64,000 bases of DNA from Burkholderiaceae bacterium (GTDB taxonomy: Bacteria > Pseudomonadota > Gammaproteobacteria > Burkholderiales > Burkholderiaceae_C): the NCBI GenBank assembly GCA_023954095.1, contig JAMLIQ010000007.1:1-64000 (forward strand), written 5' to 3'. Of this stretch, positions 50,051 to 59,577 are shown piece after piece; positions within the stretch are counted from its first letter, which is position 1; each line of letters starts with the position of its first letter. The notes below the pieces were generated by a model. That model ran no database searches. It was given only the letters and a program-made list of their open reading frames with translations, and was not told the DNA's origin. The translations under genes were made by a program, and so were the position numbers.

Positions 50051-51172
50051 ATGAAAGCCCTGGATTTGTTCCAAAAGATCACCGCACTGACAGCCTTGGC
50101 ACTGGGCCTGTGCGCCGCCAGCCATGCCCAGCTGCTGGTCGGGCAAACGGTCGGCGTGACCGGTTCGGCCGCCGCCACCGTGAAGGAGTCCATGGGAGGC
50201 GCAGCGCTCTACATCGACCACGTCAATGCCAAGGGCGGCGTGGGGGGGCAGAAGATCGAGGTCCTGACGCTCGACGACAAGTTCGACCCCAAGCTCACAC
50301 TGGCCAACGCACGCACCCTGATCGTGGACAAGGGCGTTCTGGCGCTGTTCATGACGCGCGGCACCCCGCACACCCAGGGCATCATTGGGCTGCTGGACGA
50401 ATCGGGCGTGCCGCTGATTGGCCCCTCCACCGGCGCCATGGTGCTCCACCAGCCCGTGCAGAAGAACGTATTCAACGTGCGCGCCCCCTACCAGCGCGAA
50501 GTGAAAAAAGCCATTGGCCACCTGGCCACGCTGGGCGTGCAGCGCATCGGCGTCATCCACGTGGACGATACTTTTGGCGCCGACGCACTGGCCGGTGCGC
50601 TGGCCGGTTTCCAGGAGAACCAGCAAAAGGCCTTGTTCGTCGAGAAGTTCGATCGCGCCAAGCCCGATTTCAGCGCCATGGCACCCCAGGTTGCCAAGCA
50701 GACCCCGCAGGCCGTCATCTTCATCGGCACCGGGTCGGCGGTGGTCGACGGCATCAAGGCGCTGCGCGCCGCCGGTGTGTCGGGACAGATCATCACCTTG
50801 TCGAACAACGCCTCGGGGGGCTTCGTCAAGGCGCTGGGCGAACACTCGCGCGGCGTGGTGGTGACGCAGGTGTTCCCGTCGGAACGGGCTGTCACCTACC
50901 CGCTGGTGCGCGAAGCGACCGCGCTGGCGCGTGAAGCCAAGATCGACCTGACGCCCGCGATGGTGGAAGGTTTTACCAACGCCAAGGTGCTGGTCGAGGC
51001 GCTGCGCCGCGCCGGACCCAACCCCACACGCGCCCGGGTGCACGAGGCCCTGGAGTCGCTGCGCAAGTTCGACCTGGGCGGCCTCTCGCTCAGCTACAGC
51101 GCCGACGACCATTCGGGTCTGGACTTCTCCGATCTGTCCATCATCGGCCCGGACGGGCATTTCCGGCGCTGA
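50051..51172 (+). CDS. Branched-chain-type solute-binding protein (copy 2)
   Basis: Paralogue of the previous gene (373 aa) with signal peptide (LTALALGLCAASHAQ). Shares TRGTPHTQ, PSTGAMVLH, FNVRA, LSNNASGGF and DLSIIG motifs. The ATG at 50051 has GAGAGG seven bases upstream and is preferred over 50033. Tandem duplication of an orphan binding protein; the ligand is unknown. Confidence 0.9.
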   Translation: MKALDLFQKITALTALALGLCAASHAQLLVGQTVGVTGSAAATVKESMGGAALYIDHVNAKGGVGGQKIEVLTLDDKFDPKLTLANARTLIVDKGVLALFMTRGTPHTQGIIGLLDESGVPLIGPSTGAMVLHQPVQKNVFNVRAPYQREVKKAIGHLATLGVQRIGVIHVDDTFGADALAGALAGFQENQQKALFVEKFDRAKPDFSAMAPQVAKQTPQAVIFIGTGSAVVDGIKALRAAGVSGQIITLSNNASGGFVKALGEHSRGVVVTQVFPSERAVTYPLVREATALAREAKIDLTPAMVEGFTNAKVLVEALRRAGPNPTRARVHEALESLRKFDLGGLSLSYSADDHSGLDFSDLSIIGPDGHFRR

Positions 51173-51191
51173 CCCGGCGCAAAGCGCCGGG
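51173..51191. terminator. Stem-loop between convergent genes
   Basis: CCCGGCGC-AAA-GCGCCGGG, a perfect 8-bp stem, begins right after the binding-protein stop and ends 5 bases before the stop of the convergent transporter. No T-tract, so probably a bidirectional but Rho-assisted end. Confidence 0.5.
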
Positions 51192-51196
51192 CTCCG

Positions 51197-52858
51197 TCAA
51201 TCGTCCGCGTACATGTCCACGCCACACGTCTCGCGCAGGTAAAGCGATCCGATCACCGCCGTGGCCCCGGCGATCAGCACCGGGTACCACAGGCCGCTGT
51301 AGATGTCCCCCGTCTGCGCCACGATGGCAAACGCCATGGGCGGCAGCAGGCCGCCAAACCAGCCATTGCCAAGGTGGTAAGGCAGGCTCATGGAGGTGTA
51401 GCGGATGCGGGTCGGAAACATCTCGGCCAGCGCCGCCGCGATGGGGCCATAGACCATGGCCACCAACAGCATCAAATAAAACAGAATGGCCACCACCCAA
51501 GGCCGGTCGATGGCTGCCGGGTCGGCCTGGCGCGGGTAACCCTGTGCCGCCAGGGCCTCGCCCACCGCTTCACGGAAGACGGCGTTGCGCCGCCGTGCCT
51601 CCGCAGTGCCCTGTCCCGCGCTGGCCCGCAAGGCAATCTCTATGCCGCCGATCCGCACCCGGGCATCTTCACCCAACGGCTGCGCCTCGTTCACATAGGG
51701 AACCGAATGCACCGCCAACACCTGCTTGGCCGTGTCGCACGGGCTCGTGAACCGCGTCGCGCCGGTGGGATTGAACTGAAACGAGCAGGCGGCCGGGTCC
51801 GCCAGCAACACCACCTGGCTGCGTGCCTGCGCGGCCGCCAGCGCCGGATTCGCTGCCACCGACAGCGCCTTGAAGGCCGGGAAATAGGTGGCGGCCGCCA
51901 ATGCGCAGCCCAGCAGAATGACCGGCTTGCGGCCCACCCGGTCGGACAATGCACCGAACACAATGAAGAATGGCGTGCCCAGCAACAGCGCCACCGCCAG
52001 CATGAGCTGCGCCGCCGTGGCATCCACCTGGAGCTGCTGCGTCAGGAAAAACAGCACATAGAACTGGCCCGTGTACCAAACCACGGCCTGGCCCGCCGTC
52101 AGCCCCCCCAGCGCGAGCAGGGCGACCTTGAGATTCTTCCATTGGCCAAACGACTCGGTCACCGGGGCACGCGATCCGCGCCCGCGCGCCTTCATGCGCC
52201 GAAAGGCCGGTGTTTCCGCCAGCGCCAGCCTGATCCACACCGAAATGCCCAGCAGCACGATGGACACCAGAAACGGAATACGCCAGCCCCAGTCCGCAAA
52301 GTCGGCTTCACCCAGTACGGTACGCGTTCCCAAGACCACCAGCAGTGCCATCAGCAGCCCCAGCGTGGCAGTGGTCTGTATCCAGGCGGTGTAGGTGCCC
52401 CGGCGGCCCTGCGGAGCGTGCTCGGCGACGTACACTGCAGCCCCGCCGTATTCACCCCCGAGCGCCAGGCCCTGCAACAGGCGCAGCCCGATCAGCACCA
52501 CTGGCGCAGCCACGCCAATACTGTCGTAGGACGGCAGCAGCCCCACGGCGAACGTGGCCAGCCCCATGATGAGGATGGTGACCAGAAAAGTGTATTTGCG
52601 CCCGATCAGATCGCCCAGGCGGCCAAACAGCAAGGCCCCGAAGGGCCGCACGAGAAACCCTGCCGCAAACGCCAGCAGCGCAAACAGAAAGGCCGAACTG
52701 CTGTCGAGCGCGCTGAAGTACTGGCGGGCCAGGATGGTCGCCAGCGCACCGTAGAGATAGAAGTCATACCACTCGAAGACGGTACCCAGCGACGAGGCAA
52801 TGATCACGCGCGCTTCCTCGCGTGTCATCGGCCCGGGGGCCCGATGCGTGCCTGCCAT
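51197..52858 (-). CDS. MHS-family MFS transporter
   Basis: Metabolite:H+ symporter family (553 aa, longer than the usual about 440). Twelve helices; motifs GTVFEWYDFYLYG, GRLGDLIGRKYTF, GLALGGEYGGAAVYVAEHAP and SDRVGRK. An extra loop of about 115 residues between helices 9 and 10, predicted periplasmic, holds two Cys (PAACSFQ, TSPCDTA). AGGAG eight bases upstream supports the start. The substrate is likely a carboxylate or osmolyte; not determinable. Confidence 0.9.
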   Translation of the reverse strand: MAGTHRAPGPMTREEARVIIASSLGTVFEWYDFYLYGALATILARQYFSALDSSSAFLFALLAFAAGFLVRPFGALLFGRLGDLIGRKYTFLVTILIMGLATFAVGLLPSYDSIGVAAPVVLIGLRLLQGLALGGEYGGAAVYVAEHAPQGRRGTYTAWIQTTATLGLLMALLVVLGTRTVLGEADFADWGWRIPFLVSIVLLGISVWIRLALAETPAFRRMKARGRGSRAPVTESFGQWKNLKVALLALGGLTAGQAVVWYTGQFYVLFFLTQQLQVDATAAQLMLAVALLLGTPFFIVFGALSDRVGRKPVILLGCALAAATYFPAFKALSVAANPALAAAQARSQVVLLADPAACSFQFNPTGATRFTSPCDTAKQVLAVHSVPYVNEAQPLGEDARVRIGGIEIALRASAGQGTAEARRRNAVFREAVGEALAAQGYPRQADPAAIDRPWVVAILFYLMLLVAMVYGPIAAALAEMFPTRIRYTSMSLPYHLGNGWFGGLLPPMAFAIVAQTGDIYSGLWYPVLIAGATAVIGSLYLRETCGVDMYADD

Positions 52859-53228
52859 GGATTTGTCTCCTGAAATTCTTTGTCATCACTGGCAAGTGAA
52901 AAATATTTTTATGCACGCACTATCAGCCCCGGTGCTAACGCCTCTCTTACGTCGTTCTTGCAGAACTTGACGGCAAACTTCCGCGCCGCTTACGAACCTG
53001 GTAGTAACCCTTGTCCTTCATTTCCCAATGTGGAAAAAAGGGAGGTTTGCAGGACCTGGCGCGAGGCTTGCACACCCTTGCCAGAAAGCCTGAAAACGTC
53101 CCGGAACCACGGCCCCATGCGCTTTCGTAAGCCATTGGTCAGAGGCCGTTCGCAGAATCCAGCACCCTTCGAAGCCCGTGCTTCCAAGGCGCTGCCTGCA
53201 CCGCATTTCTCTCCCCTGAAAGACAACC
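52859..53228. promoter_or_regulatory. Divergent promoter region, MFS transporter and yjcH-actP
   Basis: 370 bases without a credible gene. Inverted half-sites GCTTACGAA (52988-52996) and TTCGTAAGC (53124-53132) lie 127 bases apart and may bind one regulator; the CGTAAGC core recurs upstream of the other acetate module. The 5' part is AT-richer than its surroundings, as expected for a promoter. Confidence 0.4.
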
Positions 53229-53537
53229 ATGAACGACCCTGTGGTCAACAAAATTCAAAGCCACCCCAAGTACCGTGAACTACGCGCCAAGCGCAACCGG
53301 CTGGGCATTTTTCTGACCGTGCTGATGCTGGCCGTGTACTACGGCTACATCGCGCTGATTGCCTTTGACAAGTCGTTCCTGGCGCAGCCCATCGGCCAGG
53401 GCGTGACCTCGCTGGGCATCCCGATCGGCATGGGTGTGATCGTTTTCACCATCCTGATTACCGGCATCTACGTGCGCCGCGCCAACGGCGAATTCGACAC
53501 CCTGACCCAAGACATCCTGAAAGACGCGACGAAATGA
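53229..53537 (+). CDS. yjcH: YjcH, DUF485 membrane protein
   Basis: The protein is 102 aa with two membrane helices. Typical of DUF485 proteins that are co-translated with ActP. The stop overlaps the actP start (ATGA). Confidence 0.93.
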   Translation: MNDPVVNKIQSHPKYRELRAKRNRLGIFLTVLMLAVYYGYIALIAFDKSFLAQPIGQGVTSLGIPIGMGVIVFTILITGIYVRRANGEFDTLTQDILKDATK

Positions 53538-55273
53538 AGGCTCTCATCAAACACGGGGGCCGCGCACTGGCGCTGCTGTCCCTGCTGGCGGCCACGGCCG
53601 CAGCGCATGCCGCCGGTGCAGACCTTGGCCAGGCGATGAAGCAGCCCACGAACTGGACGGCCATCACCATGTTCGGCTTCTTTGTGCTGGGCACGCTCTG
53701 GATCACCAAATGGGCCGCGGCCAAGACCAAGTCGGCGGCCGATTTCTACACCGCTGGCGGCGGTATCACCGGTTTCCAGAACGGCCTGGCCATTGCCGGC
53801 GACTACATGTCGGCCGCCTCGTTCCTGGGTATTTCGGCCGCCGTCATGGCCTCGGGCTATGACGGACTGATCTATTCCATCGGCTTCCTGGTGGGCTGGC
53901 CCATCATCACCTTCCTGATGGCCGAGCGCCTGCGCAACCTGGGCAAGTTCACGTTTGCCGACGTGGCGGGCTACCGCTTCCAGCAGGGACCGATCCGCGC
54001 CTTTGCGGCATCGGGCACGCTGGTGGTCGTGGCCTTCTACCTGATCGCACAGATGGTCGGCGCGGGCCAGCTCATCAAGCTGCTGTTCGGGCTGGAATAC
54101 TGGATGGCCGTGGCCATTGTCGGCGCGCTGATGATGGTCTACGTGCTGTTCGGCGGCATGACGGCCACCACCTGGGTGCAGATCATCAAGGCCTGCCTGC
54201 TGCTGGCAGGCGTAACCTTCATGGCCTTCATGGTGCTGGCGCAGTTCGGCTTCAGCCCCGAGGCGCTGTTTGCCAAGGGCGTTGAGGTGCGTACCCAGAT
54301 TGCCGCCAACACGGGCAAGACCCCCGAGGAAGCCGCACGCGCGGGCCTGGGCATCATGGGACCTGGCGGCTTCATCAAGGACCCGATCTCGGCCATCTCG
54401 TTCGGCATGGCGCTGATGTTCGGCACCGCCGGGCTTCCCCACATCCTGATGCGCTTCTTCACCGTGCCCGATGCCAAGCAGGCACGCAAGTCGGTGCTGT
54501 GGGCCACGACCTGGATCGGCTACTTCTACGTGCTGATCTTCATCATCGGTTTTGGCGCGATCACCCTGGTGCTGACCAACCCGGAGATGGCCGACGTGGC
54601 CAAGGGCATCATCCACGGCGGCGCAGGCACGGCCAACATGGCGGCGGTGCTGGTGGCCAAGTCGGTGGGCGGCAACATCTTCTATGGCTTCATCTCGGCC
54701 GTGGCGTTCGCCACCATCCTGGCCGTGGTGGCAGGCCTCACGCTGTCGGGCGCATCGGCCGTCTCCCACGACCTGTATGCCACGGTATTCAAGAAAGGCA
54801 AGGCCGACAGCGTCTCCGAGCTGAAGGTCTCGCGCATGACCACGCTGGCCCTGGGCGTGATCGCCGTGCTGCTGGGCATTGCCTTCGAGAAGCAGAACAT
54901 TGCCTTCATGGTGTCGCTGGCCTTTGCCATCGCGGCTTCGGCCAACTTCCCGGTGCTGTTCCTGTCGGTGCTGTGGAAAAACTGCACCACGCGCGGCGCG
55001 GTGATCGGCGGCTTCCTCGGCCTGGCCTCGTCGGTGGCGCTCACCGTGGTCTCGCCCTCGGTGTGGGAAGCCACGCTGGGCAACCCCAAGGGGTCGGCGC
55101 TGTTCCCCTACACCTCGCCCGCGCTGTTCTCCATGGTGATTGGATTCGTCGGCATCTGGCTGTTCTCGATCACCGACAAGAGTGCCAACGCGGCCCGCGA
55201 GCGCGCCGCCTTCGCGGCGCAGCAGGTGCGCTCGGAAACCGGCTACGGCGCTGCGGGTGCCTCGGGGCACTGA
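53534..55273 (+). CDS. actP: ActP, cation/acetate symporter (copy 2)
   Basis: Sodium-linked acetate and glycolate uptake, inner membrane, SLC5 family. The protein is 579 aa, beginning with a cleavable-looking leader (to AHAAG). Contains [40 protein letters not shown] and [15 protein letters not shown], diagnostic of ActP. Shows only distant similarity to the copy at 39322-41130, so the two are not a recent duplication. Confidence 0.95.
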   Translation: MKALIKHGGRALALLSLLAATAAAHAAGADLGQAMKQPTNWTAITMFGFFVLGTLWITKWAAAKTKSAADFYTAGGGITGFQNGLAIAGDYMSAASFLGISAAVMASGYDGLIYSIGFLVGWPIITFLMAERLRNLGKFTFADVAGYRFQQGPIRAFAASGTLVVVAFYLIAQMVGAGQLIKLLFGLEYWMAVAIVGALMMVYVLFGGMTATTWVQIIKACLLLAGVTFMAFMVLAQFGFSPEALFAKGVEVRTQIAANTGKTPEEAARAGLGIMGPGGFIKDPISAISFGMALMFGTAGLPHILMRFFTVPDAKQARKSVLWATTWIGYFYVLIFIIGFGAITLVLTNPEMADVAKGIIHGGAGTANMAAVLVAKSVGGNIFYGFISAVAFATILAVVAGLTLSGASAVSHDLYATVFKKGKADSVSELKVSRMTTLALGVIAVLLGIAFEKQNIAFMVSLAFAIAASANFPVLFLSVLWKNCTTRGAVIGGFLGLASSVALTVVSPSVWEATLGNPKGSALFPYTSPALFSMVIGFVGIWLFSITDKSANAARERAAFAAQQVRSETGYGAAGASGH

Positions 55274-55329
55274 CCGGAAATTGGGCGCAAGCCCGGGGCG
55301 TGGCGCCCTGGTCGCTGCGTTCACCACGA

Positions 55330-55358
55330 CCGGGCTTTACGCCCGGTTTTCTATTTTC
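55330..55358 (+). terminator. Intrinsic terminator after actP
   Basis: ACCGGGC-TTTAC-GCCCGGT stem followed by TTTCTATTTT. It lies 57 bases past the actP stop. Confidence 0.82.
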
Positions 55359-55378
55359 GTTGCAACTCCCAGGCCCTC

Positions 55379-55439
55379 AATAGCTACTATATTCATAGCT
55401 ACTTCCGCTTGATTGCAGGGCGATTAGGCCCATTTTCTT
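55379..55439. repeat. AGCGCTT-family repeat copy after actP terminator
   Basis: AATAGCTACTATATTCATAG, then CTTCCGCTTGATTGCAGGGC and CCCATTTTCTT. It abuts the 3' end of the convergent exonuclease gene. Confidence 0.6.
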
Positions 55440-56079
55440 AGAAATTTTTGCCCTGCAGCCGACGCAGCTTGACGAAGGCCAACGCCGCCATCACAGCGTC
55501 GTTCAACGCATCGTGCGCCTCGCGCGGGGGCAGGTCCAGGTCGTGCATCAGCGTGGCAAAACGCAGGTCGATATCCGCGTTGTCGTGCTGGCGGTACAGT
55601 GGCAATTGGCGAAATTTGTGGTCGTAGTACAGCGCCGACACCTCGATCCGGGGCTGCGGCAGTTCCATGCCCAGCAGGGGTTTGAGCGCACGGTTGAGCA
55701 TGGCCACGTCGAATTCAAGGTAGTAGCCCACCAGCGGGCGGCTACCCACGAAGTGCAGCAACTGGTGCAGCGCCTGCGCCAGCGGCAGACCCTGGGCCAC
55801 ATCGCGTTCGCGCAGGCGGTGAACGCGCACACTTGCGGGTGAGACGGCCTTGTCGGGCCGCACCAGCAGCTCCAGCCGTTGGCTGGTCAGGATACGGTTC
55901 CCGGCGATACGCACCGCGCCGATGGAGATGATTTCATCGCTGCGCACGTTCAGGCCGGTGGTTTCACAGTCCAGCGCGACCCATTCCTCGGCGGGCGGTG
56001 GATCGAACAGGAACGCATAGGCCGGGTCGGCCAGGCGGCGGCGCAGCCAGGCGCGGCGCAACTGCGCCCACGCGGTCAC
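55438..56079 (-). CDS. DEDDh 3'-5' exonuclease
   Basis: DnaQ-like exonuclease (213 aa) with all motifs: LDCETTGL, YLEFDVAML, HDALNDAVMAA. It starts with GTG, overlapping the upstream gene's stop by four bases. Tight coupling to a DUF294/CBS gene and location next to actP mirrors the other acetate module, where the exonuclease is fused to a pseudokinase. Confidence 0.9.
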   Translation of the reverse strand: MTAWAQLRRAWLRRRLADPAYAFLFDPPPAEEWVALDCETTGLNVRSDEIISIGAVRIAGNRILTSQRLELLVRPDKAVSPASVRVHRLRERDVAQGLPLAQALHQLLHFVGSRPLVGYYLEFDVAMLNRALKPLLGMELPQPRIEVSALYYDHKFRQLPLYRQHDNADIDLRFATLMHDLDLPPREAHDALNDAVMAALAFVKLRRLQGKNF

Positions 56080-57893
56080 AGCAAATCCAGCCGCAGGCGC
56101 TGGTGCAGCAGCGCCTTGAAACGTTTGACCACCGCCAGTGCGTCCTTGAGAAGGTCGCGTTCCAGGCTGCTCAGGTGCCGCGGATCGGCATTGCCGGTGA
56201 CGGGGCGGCCCATGTCGATTTCCATCAGCCCGGCCTGCAGACGCAGCCCCATCAGGAAATGCAGGCTCTGCACCAGCTCCTGGCCCAGGGCAGCGTCCAG
56301 CGTGCCGTCGGCCACCAGGGCGCTGATCCGCTCGGCAGTGCCGGTGGCGCCCACGTGGCGGGCCAGCGCCAGGCTGCGCACGCCGTGCACGATGGGGAAA
56401 ATGCCCGCTTTCTTCAGGTTGATGTGCCGCGCATCGTCACCCAGGCCCAGCAGCCGGCTCCACCAGCTGGATGCCACGCCAAACTGCTCGACCACGGCGG
56501 CAAATCGTGCCACCAGGGCGTCGTTGTCGGTCGCCAGCGCCATCAGGCCGCCGCGCACCTGCGCCAGCAGGGCCGCATCTCCCGCCACGGCATGGGCGTC
56601 CAGAAAGATCGCCAGATTCATCAGGCTGTCACCGTCGGGCTGCAGCAGCCACTGGCGTGCGCGCTGCGTGAACGCGCTGGCCGTACCGCGCCAGGCCGGG
56701 TTGCTGAGCATGATGCGGCCCGGGCATTCGGGGTAGCCAAAGCGCTCCAGAACGGCAGAGAAGCGCTGGCAGATGGCATCAAGCTGGGGCGGCGGGGTGT
56801 AGCCGTCGCGCAGCACCAGGCCGTTGTCCTGGTCGGTCTTGAGCAGTTGTTCGCCGCGCCCCTCGCTGCCCATCACAAAAAGGCAGCTGTGGGCGACCAG
56901 GTCGGCCGGGGCCACCATGCCCCAGGCACGCTCGAACAGGCGGGCGTTGAGCTGCTGCACCAGCCTGGCCATCAGGCCGATGCGCGTGCCGCTGCGGTGC
57001 AGCGCCGCGATCAGCCGGGTGGTTTGCGCGGCGGCCTGGGCCAGCGCCTCCAGGTCCTGCGCCTGCTCGATCTGTACCGTGATCAGGTGCGAATGGTTGG
57101 ACAGGAAGCTGAACAGGTCCAGCGCCTCCAGGATGCCCCGCACCTGGTCGTCCTCGCCCAGCACCACCAGGCGGTGCACGCGCGCACGCAGCAGCAGCGC
57201 CATGGCGTCGCCCAGCGTATCGGATGCGCGCACGGTAACCACCGGACTGCTGGCAAGTTCGCCCACGGCCAGCTGGTCCAGCGGGCGCCCGTCCAGAATG
57301 GCGCGCTGCAGTGTGGTGTTGGTGAAAATGCCCAGCCCGCCCGCCAGCCCGGTAACGAGCACGCTGGTGGTGCGCTGCGCCTGAAACAGCTTTACCACCG
57401 TGACGATGTCGCAGTCTGCGCTCACCGTATGTGCCGGGCGCAAATAGGCTTCGTCCACGCGGGCCAGGGTGAGCGACTGGCGCTCGTGCTGGCCTGGCCG
57501 CTGGGCCAGCACGCTGAGCTTGTGCCCAATGTCGGAAAACAGCAGCGCACCAAAGCTGGCATTGCGCGCAATCAGCTCGTTCACCGTTTCGTGGGCCAGT
57601 TGGTAGGCCACCACCTCCTCGGCAGCCACGAAGCGGCTGCTGGCGCGCCCGGCCACCAGGCCCCGGCCATCGAAGCTGTCGTCGGGGCCGTAGGTGGCCT
57701 GCACCTCGCCGCCCTCGGACTGCGTGACAAAACCCTTGATGAGGATGAACAGGTGCGTGGGCACCGCCCCCTGCTCCAGCACCACGGCGCCCTCGGGGAA
57801 ATAGGCAATGTCCACGCTGGCGCGCACCAGGCGCTGCTCGTCCGGGCTCAGGCAGTCAAAGGGCGAAGCGGCAAAATTGAAGGCATTGGGCAT
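56076..57893 (-). CDS. DUF294 nucleotidyltransferase-like CBS protein (copy B)
   Basis: The protein is 605 aa with a cyclic-nucleotide-binding-like domain (1-125), CBS pair (about 145-275), GlnD-like nucleotidyltransferase core (MGSEGRGEQLLKTDQDNGL) and DUF294 C-terminal domain. Same order as the protein at 31072-32940 but moderately diverged. The ATG at 57893 is preferred. Its catalytic GS-type and DxD residues (GSEGRGE, DQDN) are intact, so it may transfer nucleotides; the target is unknown. Confidence 0.9.
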   Translation of the reverse strand: MPNAFNFAASPFDCLSPDEQRLVRASVDIAYFPEGAVVLEQGAVPTHLFILIKGFVTQSEGGEVQATYGPDDSFDGRGLVAGRASSRFVAAEEVVAYQLAHETVNELIARNASFGALLFSDIGHKLSVLAQRPGQHERQSLTLARVDEAYLRPAHTVSADCDIVTVVKLFQAQRTTSVLVTGLAGGLGIFTNTTLQRAILDGRPLDQLAVGELASSPVVTVRASDTLGDAMALLLRARVHRLVVLGEDDQVRGILEALDLFSFLSNHSHLITVQIEQAQDLEALAQAAAQTTRLIAALHRSGTRIGLMARLVQQLNARLFERAWGMVAPADLVAHSCLFVMGSEGRGEQLLKTDQDNGLVLRDGYTPPPQLDAICQRFSAVLERFGYPECPGRIMLSNPAWRGTASAFTQRARQWLLQPDGDSLMNLAIFLDAHAVAGDAALLAQVRGGLMALATDNDALVARFAAVVEQFGVASSWWSRLLGLGDDARHINLKKAGIFPIVHGVRSLALARHVGATGTAERISALVADGTLDAALGQELVQSLHFLMGLRLQAGLMEIDMGRPVTGNADPRHLSSLERDLLKDALAVVKRFKALLHQRLRLDLL

Positions 57894-57938
57894 GGCGGTT
57901 GAGCACGCAGGGCACGGAGCACGCTGCGGCCCCGCCAT

Positions 57939-58580
57939 TCAACCCGGCAGGCCTTGCGCCACGCTTGCGGCAGCATCCCAGCCGGTGTCGAACCAGGCAT
58001 CGCCCTCCAGCCAGGCGCGCAGCATGGGCAGGCTGTCCATGCCCCAGAAGACCTTGCCATCGACCTCGAAGGCGGGCACGCCAAACACACCGCGTGCAGC
58101 GGCGGCGTCGGTATTGCTGCGCAGCAGCGCCTTGGGGCGTGCGCCGTCGGCATTCTCGGGCTTGCGTTGGGGCTCCAGCTCGGCCGCCAGGGCTTCGAGG
58201 CGCTGCGCATCGAGTGCATCGTGCCCGCCCTGCCAGACATGGCGGAACACCGTGCCCGCGACAAAGCGGTTGATGCTGCCGTCGCGGCTGCAGGCCAGCG
58301 CCTGGCGCAGCAGGGGCAGCGGATGGAACGGGTGGCGCGCAGGCATGGTGAGCGGCACGCCCAGCGAATGGCCCAGCCAGACAGCGTGGCGGTAAGTCCA
58401 GTCGCGCTTGGGAGCAATGCCCGCAGGGCCGGGGTTGCCATGCTGCTGCAGCAAGGCGCCCAGCAGCACCGGCCGGTACTCCACGCTGTGGCTCAGGCCT
58501 TCGAGCACCTCCGGCAGGCGCTCGAAGGCCAGCCAGGCATAGGGCGAGACAAAGTCCAGGTGAAAAACGATGTGTTTCAT
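57939..58580 (-). CDS. 2-hydroxychromene-2-carboxylate isomerase-family protein
   Basis: DsbA-like, GST-kappa-type protein (213 aa). N-terminus HIVFHLDFVSPYAWLAFERL is characteristic; the conserved Ser replaces the DsbA Cys. GVFGVPAFEVDGKVFWGMD is the cis-Pro loop region. Acts on aromatic breakdown intermediates or glutathione adducts; the substrate is uncertain. ATGA overlap with the DUF1289 gene. Confidence 0.88.
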   Translation of the reverse strand: MKHIVFHLDFVSPYAWLAFERLPEVLEGLSHSVEYRPVLLGALLQQHGNPGPAGIAPKRDWTYRHAVWLGHSLGVPLTMPARHPFHPLPLLRQALACSRDGSINRFVAGTVFRHVWQGGHDALDAQRLEALAAELEPQRKPENADGARPKALLRSNTDAAAARGVFGVPAFEVDGKVFWGMDSLPMLRAWLEGDAWFDTGWDAAASVAQGLPG

Positions 58581-58855
58581 GGCTGCAGCTCCTGGGACGC
58601 GGGTTCCGGCGGGAAAGGCATGGCGGCGCGCTGTGCCAGCCGCGCCCAGATCGCCAGGCGCTGCGCACGGTCCGCCGTCGACCAGGCACGGATTTCCGCC
58701 ACCGTGCGGAAGCACCCTTCGCAGTGCCCCCCATCAGGCGCCATGCGGCATACCGAGATGCAGGGCGACGGGATCACTTCATCGGAATTTTGATCAAAAT
58801 AGCCTGCAGCGCCCAACAGGCGTGCGCGAGCAGCTATTGCTTCAGTAGCAATCAT
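58577..58855 (-). CDS. DUF1289 protein with repeat-derived N-terminus
   Basis: The protein is 92 aa. DUF1289 core at about residues 29-68 (SPCISVCRMAPDGGHCEGCF, with four Cys, then RTVAEIRAWSTADRAQ). The first 25 residues, including the start codon, come from a palindromic repeat (MIATEAIAARARLLGAAGY). Function unknown; overlaps genes on both sides by four bases. Confidence 0.85.
   Translation of the reverse strand: MIATEAIAARARLLGAAGYFDQNSDEVIPSPCISVCRMAPDGGHCEGCFRTVAEIRAWSTADRAQRLAIWARLAQRAAMPFPPEPASQELQP
58786..58855. repeat. AGCGCTT-family repeat copy forming the DUF1289 5' end
   Basis: ATCAAAATAGCCTGCAGCGC, then GCGCGAGCAGCTATTGCTTC, matches the end blocks of the family. Encodes the N-terminus of the DUF1289 protein. 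Confidence 0.65.
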
Positions 58856-59343
58856 GGTGCTGCCGGTTCCTGCGCCACATCCACCACGGGTGCGCCGGTC
58901 AGCCGCTGCAGATCGCCCGGGTGCAGCGGAAACACGCCATGCGGGTGCCCGGCTGCGGCCCACACCACGTCAAAGCGCAGCAGGTCGCGGTCGATCAGCG
59001 TGACGGGGGGCGTGGCGTGCGCAACGGGCGAGACACCCCCAATGGAAAATCCTGTGCGCTCCTTCACGAACTGCGCATCGGCCCGGCCGATGGTGCCCAC
59101 CAGGGCCACCACCTTCTTTTCATCGACCCGCCGGTCGCCCGAGGTGATGACCAGCACTGCGGCATCGTCGTCCTTGCGCCGGAAGATGATGCTCTTGGCC
59201 ACCTGGCCTACCGCAATGCCCAGCGCATCGGCCGCCTGCTGCGCGGTGCGGCAGGCATCGCCCAGCATCTGCGGCGGGTGGGGGTGGCCCTGGGCCTGCA
59301 ATTGCGCAGCCACGCGCTGCACGGTTTCTGGTAAATCTTTCAT
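58852..59343 (-). CDS. YbaK/EbsC-family aminoacyl-tRNA deacylase
   Basis: Trans-editing protein (163 aa) that hydrolyses mischarged tRNA such as Cys- or Ala-tRNAPro. The conserved VAKSIIFRRKDD Lys and GFSIGGVSPVAH are present. The ATG at 59343 is chosen over a TTG at 59352. Confidence 0.9.
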   Translation of the reverse strand: MKDLPETVQRVAAQLQAQGHPHPPQMLGDACRTAQQAADALGIAVGQVAKSIIFRRKDDDAAVLVITSGDRRVDEKKVVALVGTIGRADAQFVKERTGFSIGGVSPVAHATPPVTLIDRDLLRFDVVWAAAGHPHGVFPLHPGDLQRLTGAPVVDVAQEPAAP

Positions 59344-59577
59344 GGCATTCAAGCAATAGAGGGGGCTTGGGGAAACAGCCCTGAATCCTACCTCTCTTGC
59401 GATCCGGGCGATCTACGCAGCCGACACTGCAACACCTCGGCGGGGACAGGCGGCAGCCATTCTCGCGTGCGCGCACAGCGCGGTGTGCGGGACACCGTCA
59501 TGGGCACGCAGACCTGGGGGAATTAACGCAAACGAGACCCTGCGGCGAGCGCTGTCAGCACTATGATGGAGCGGTCC

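Noticed and set aside
59344..59577. Gene between YbaK and the cyclase
   Set aside because: Short frames only, without ribosome-binding sites or known motifs; probably the divergent promoter region.
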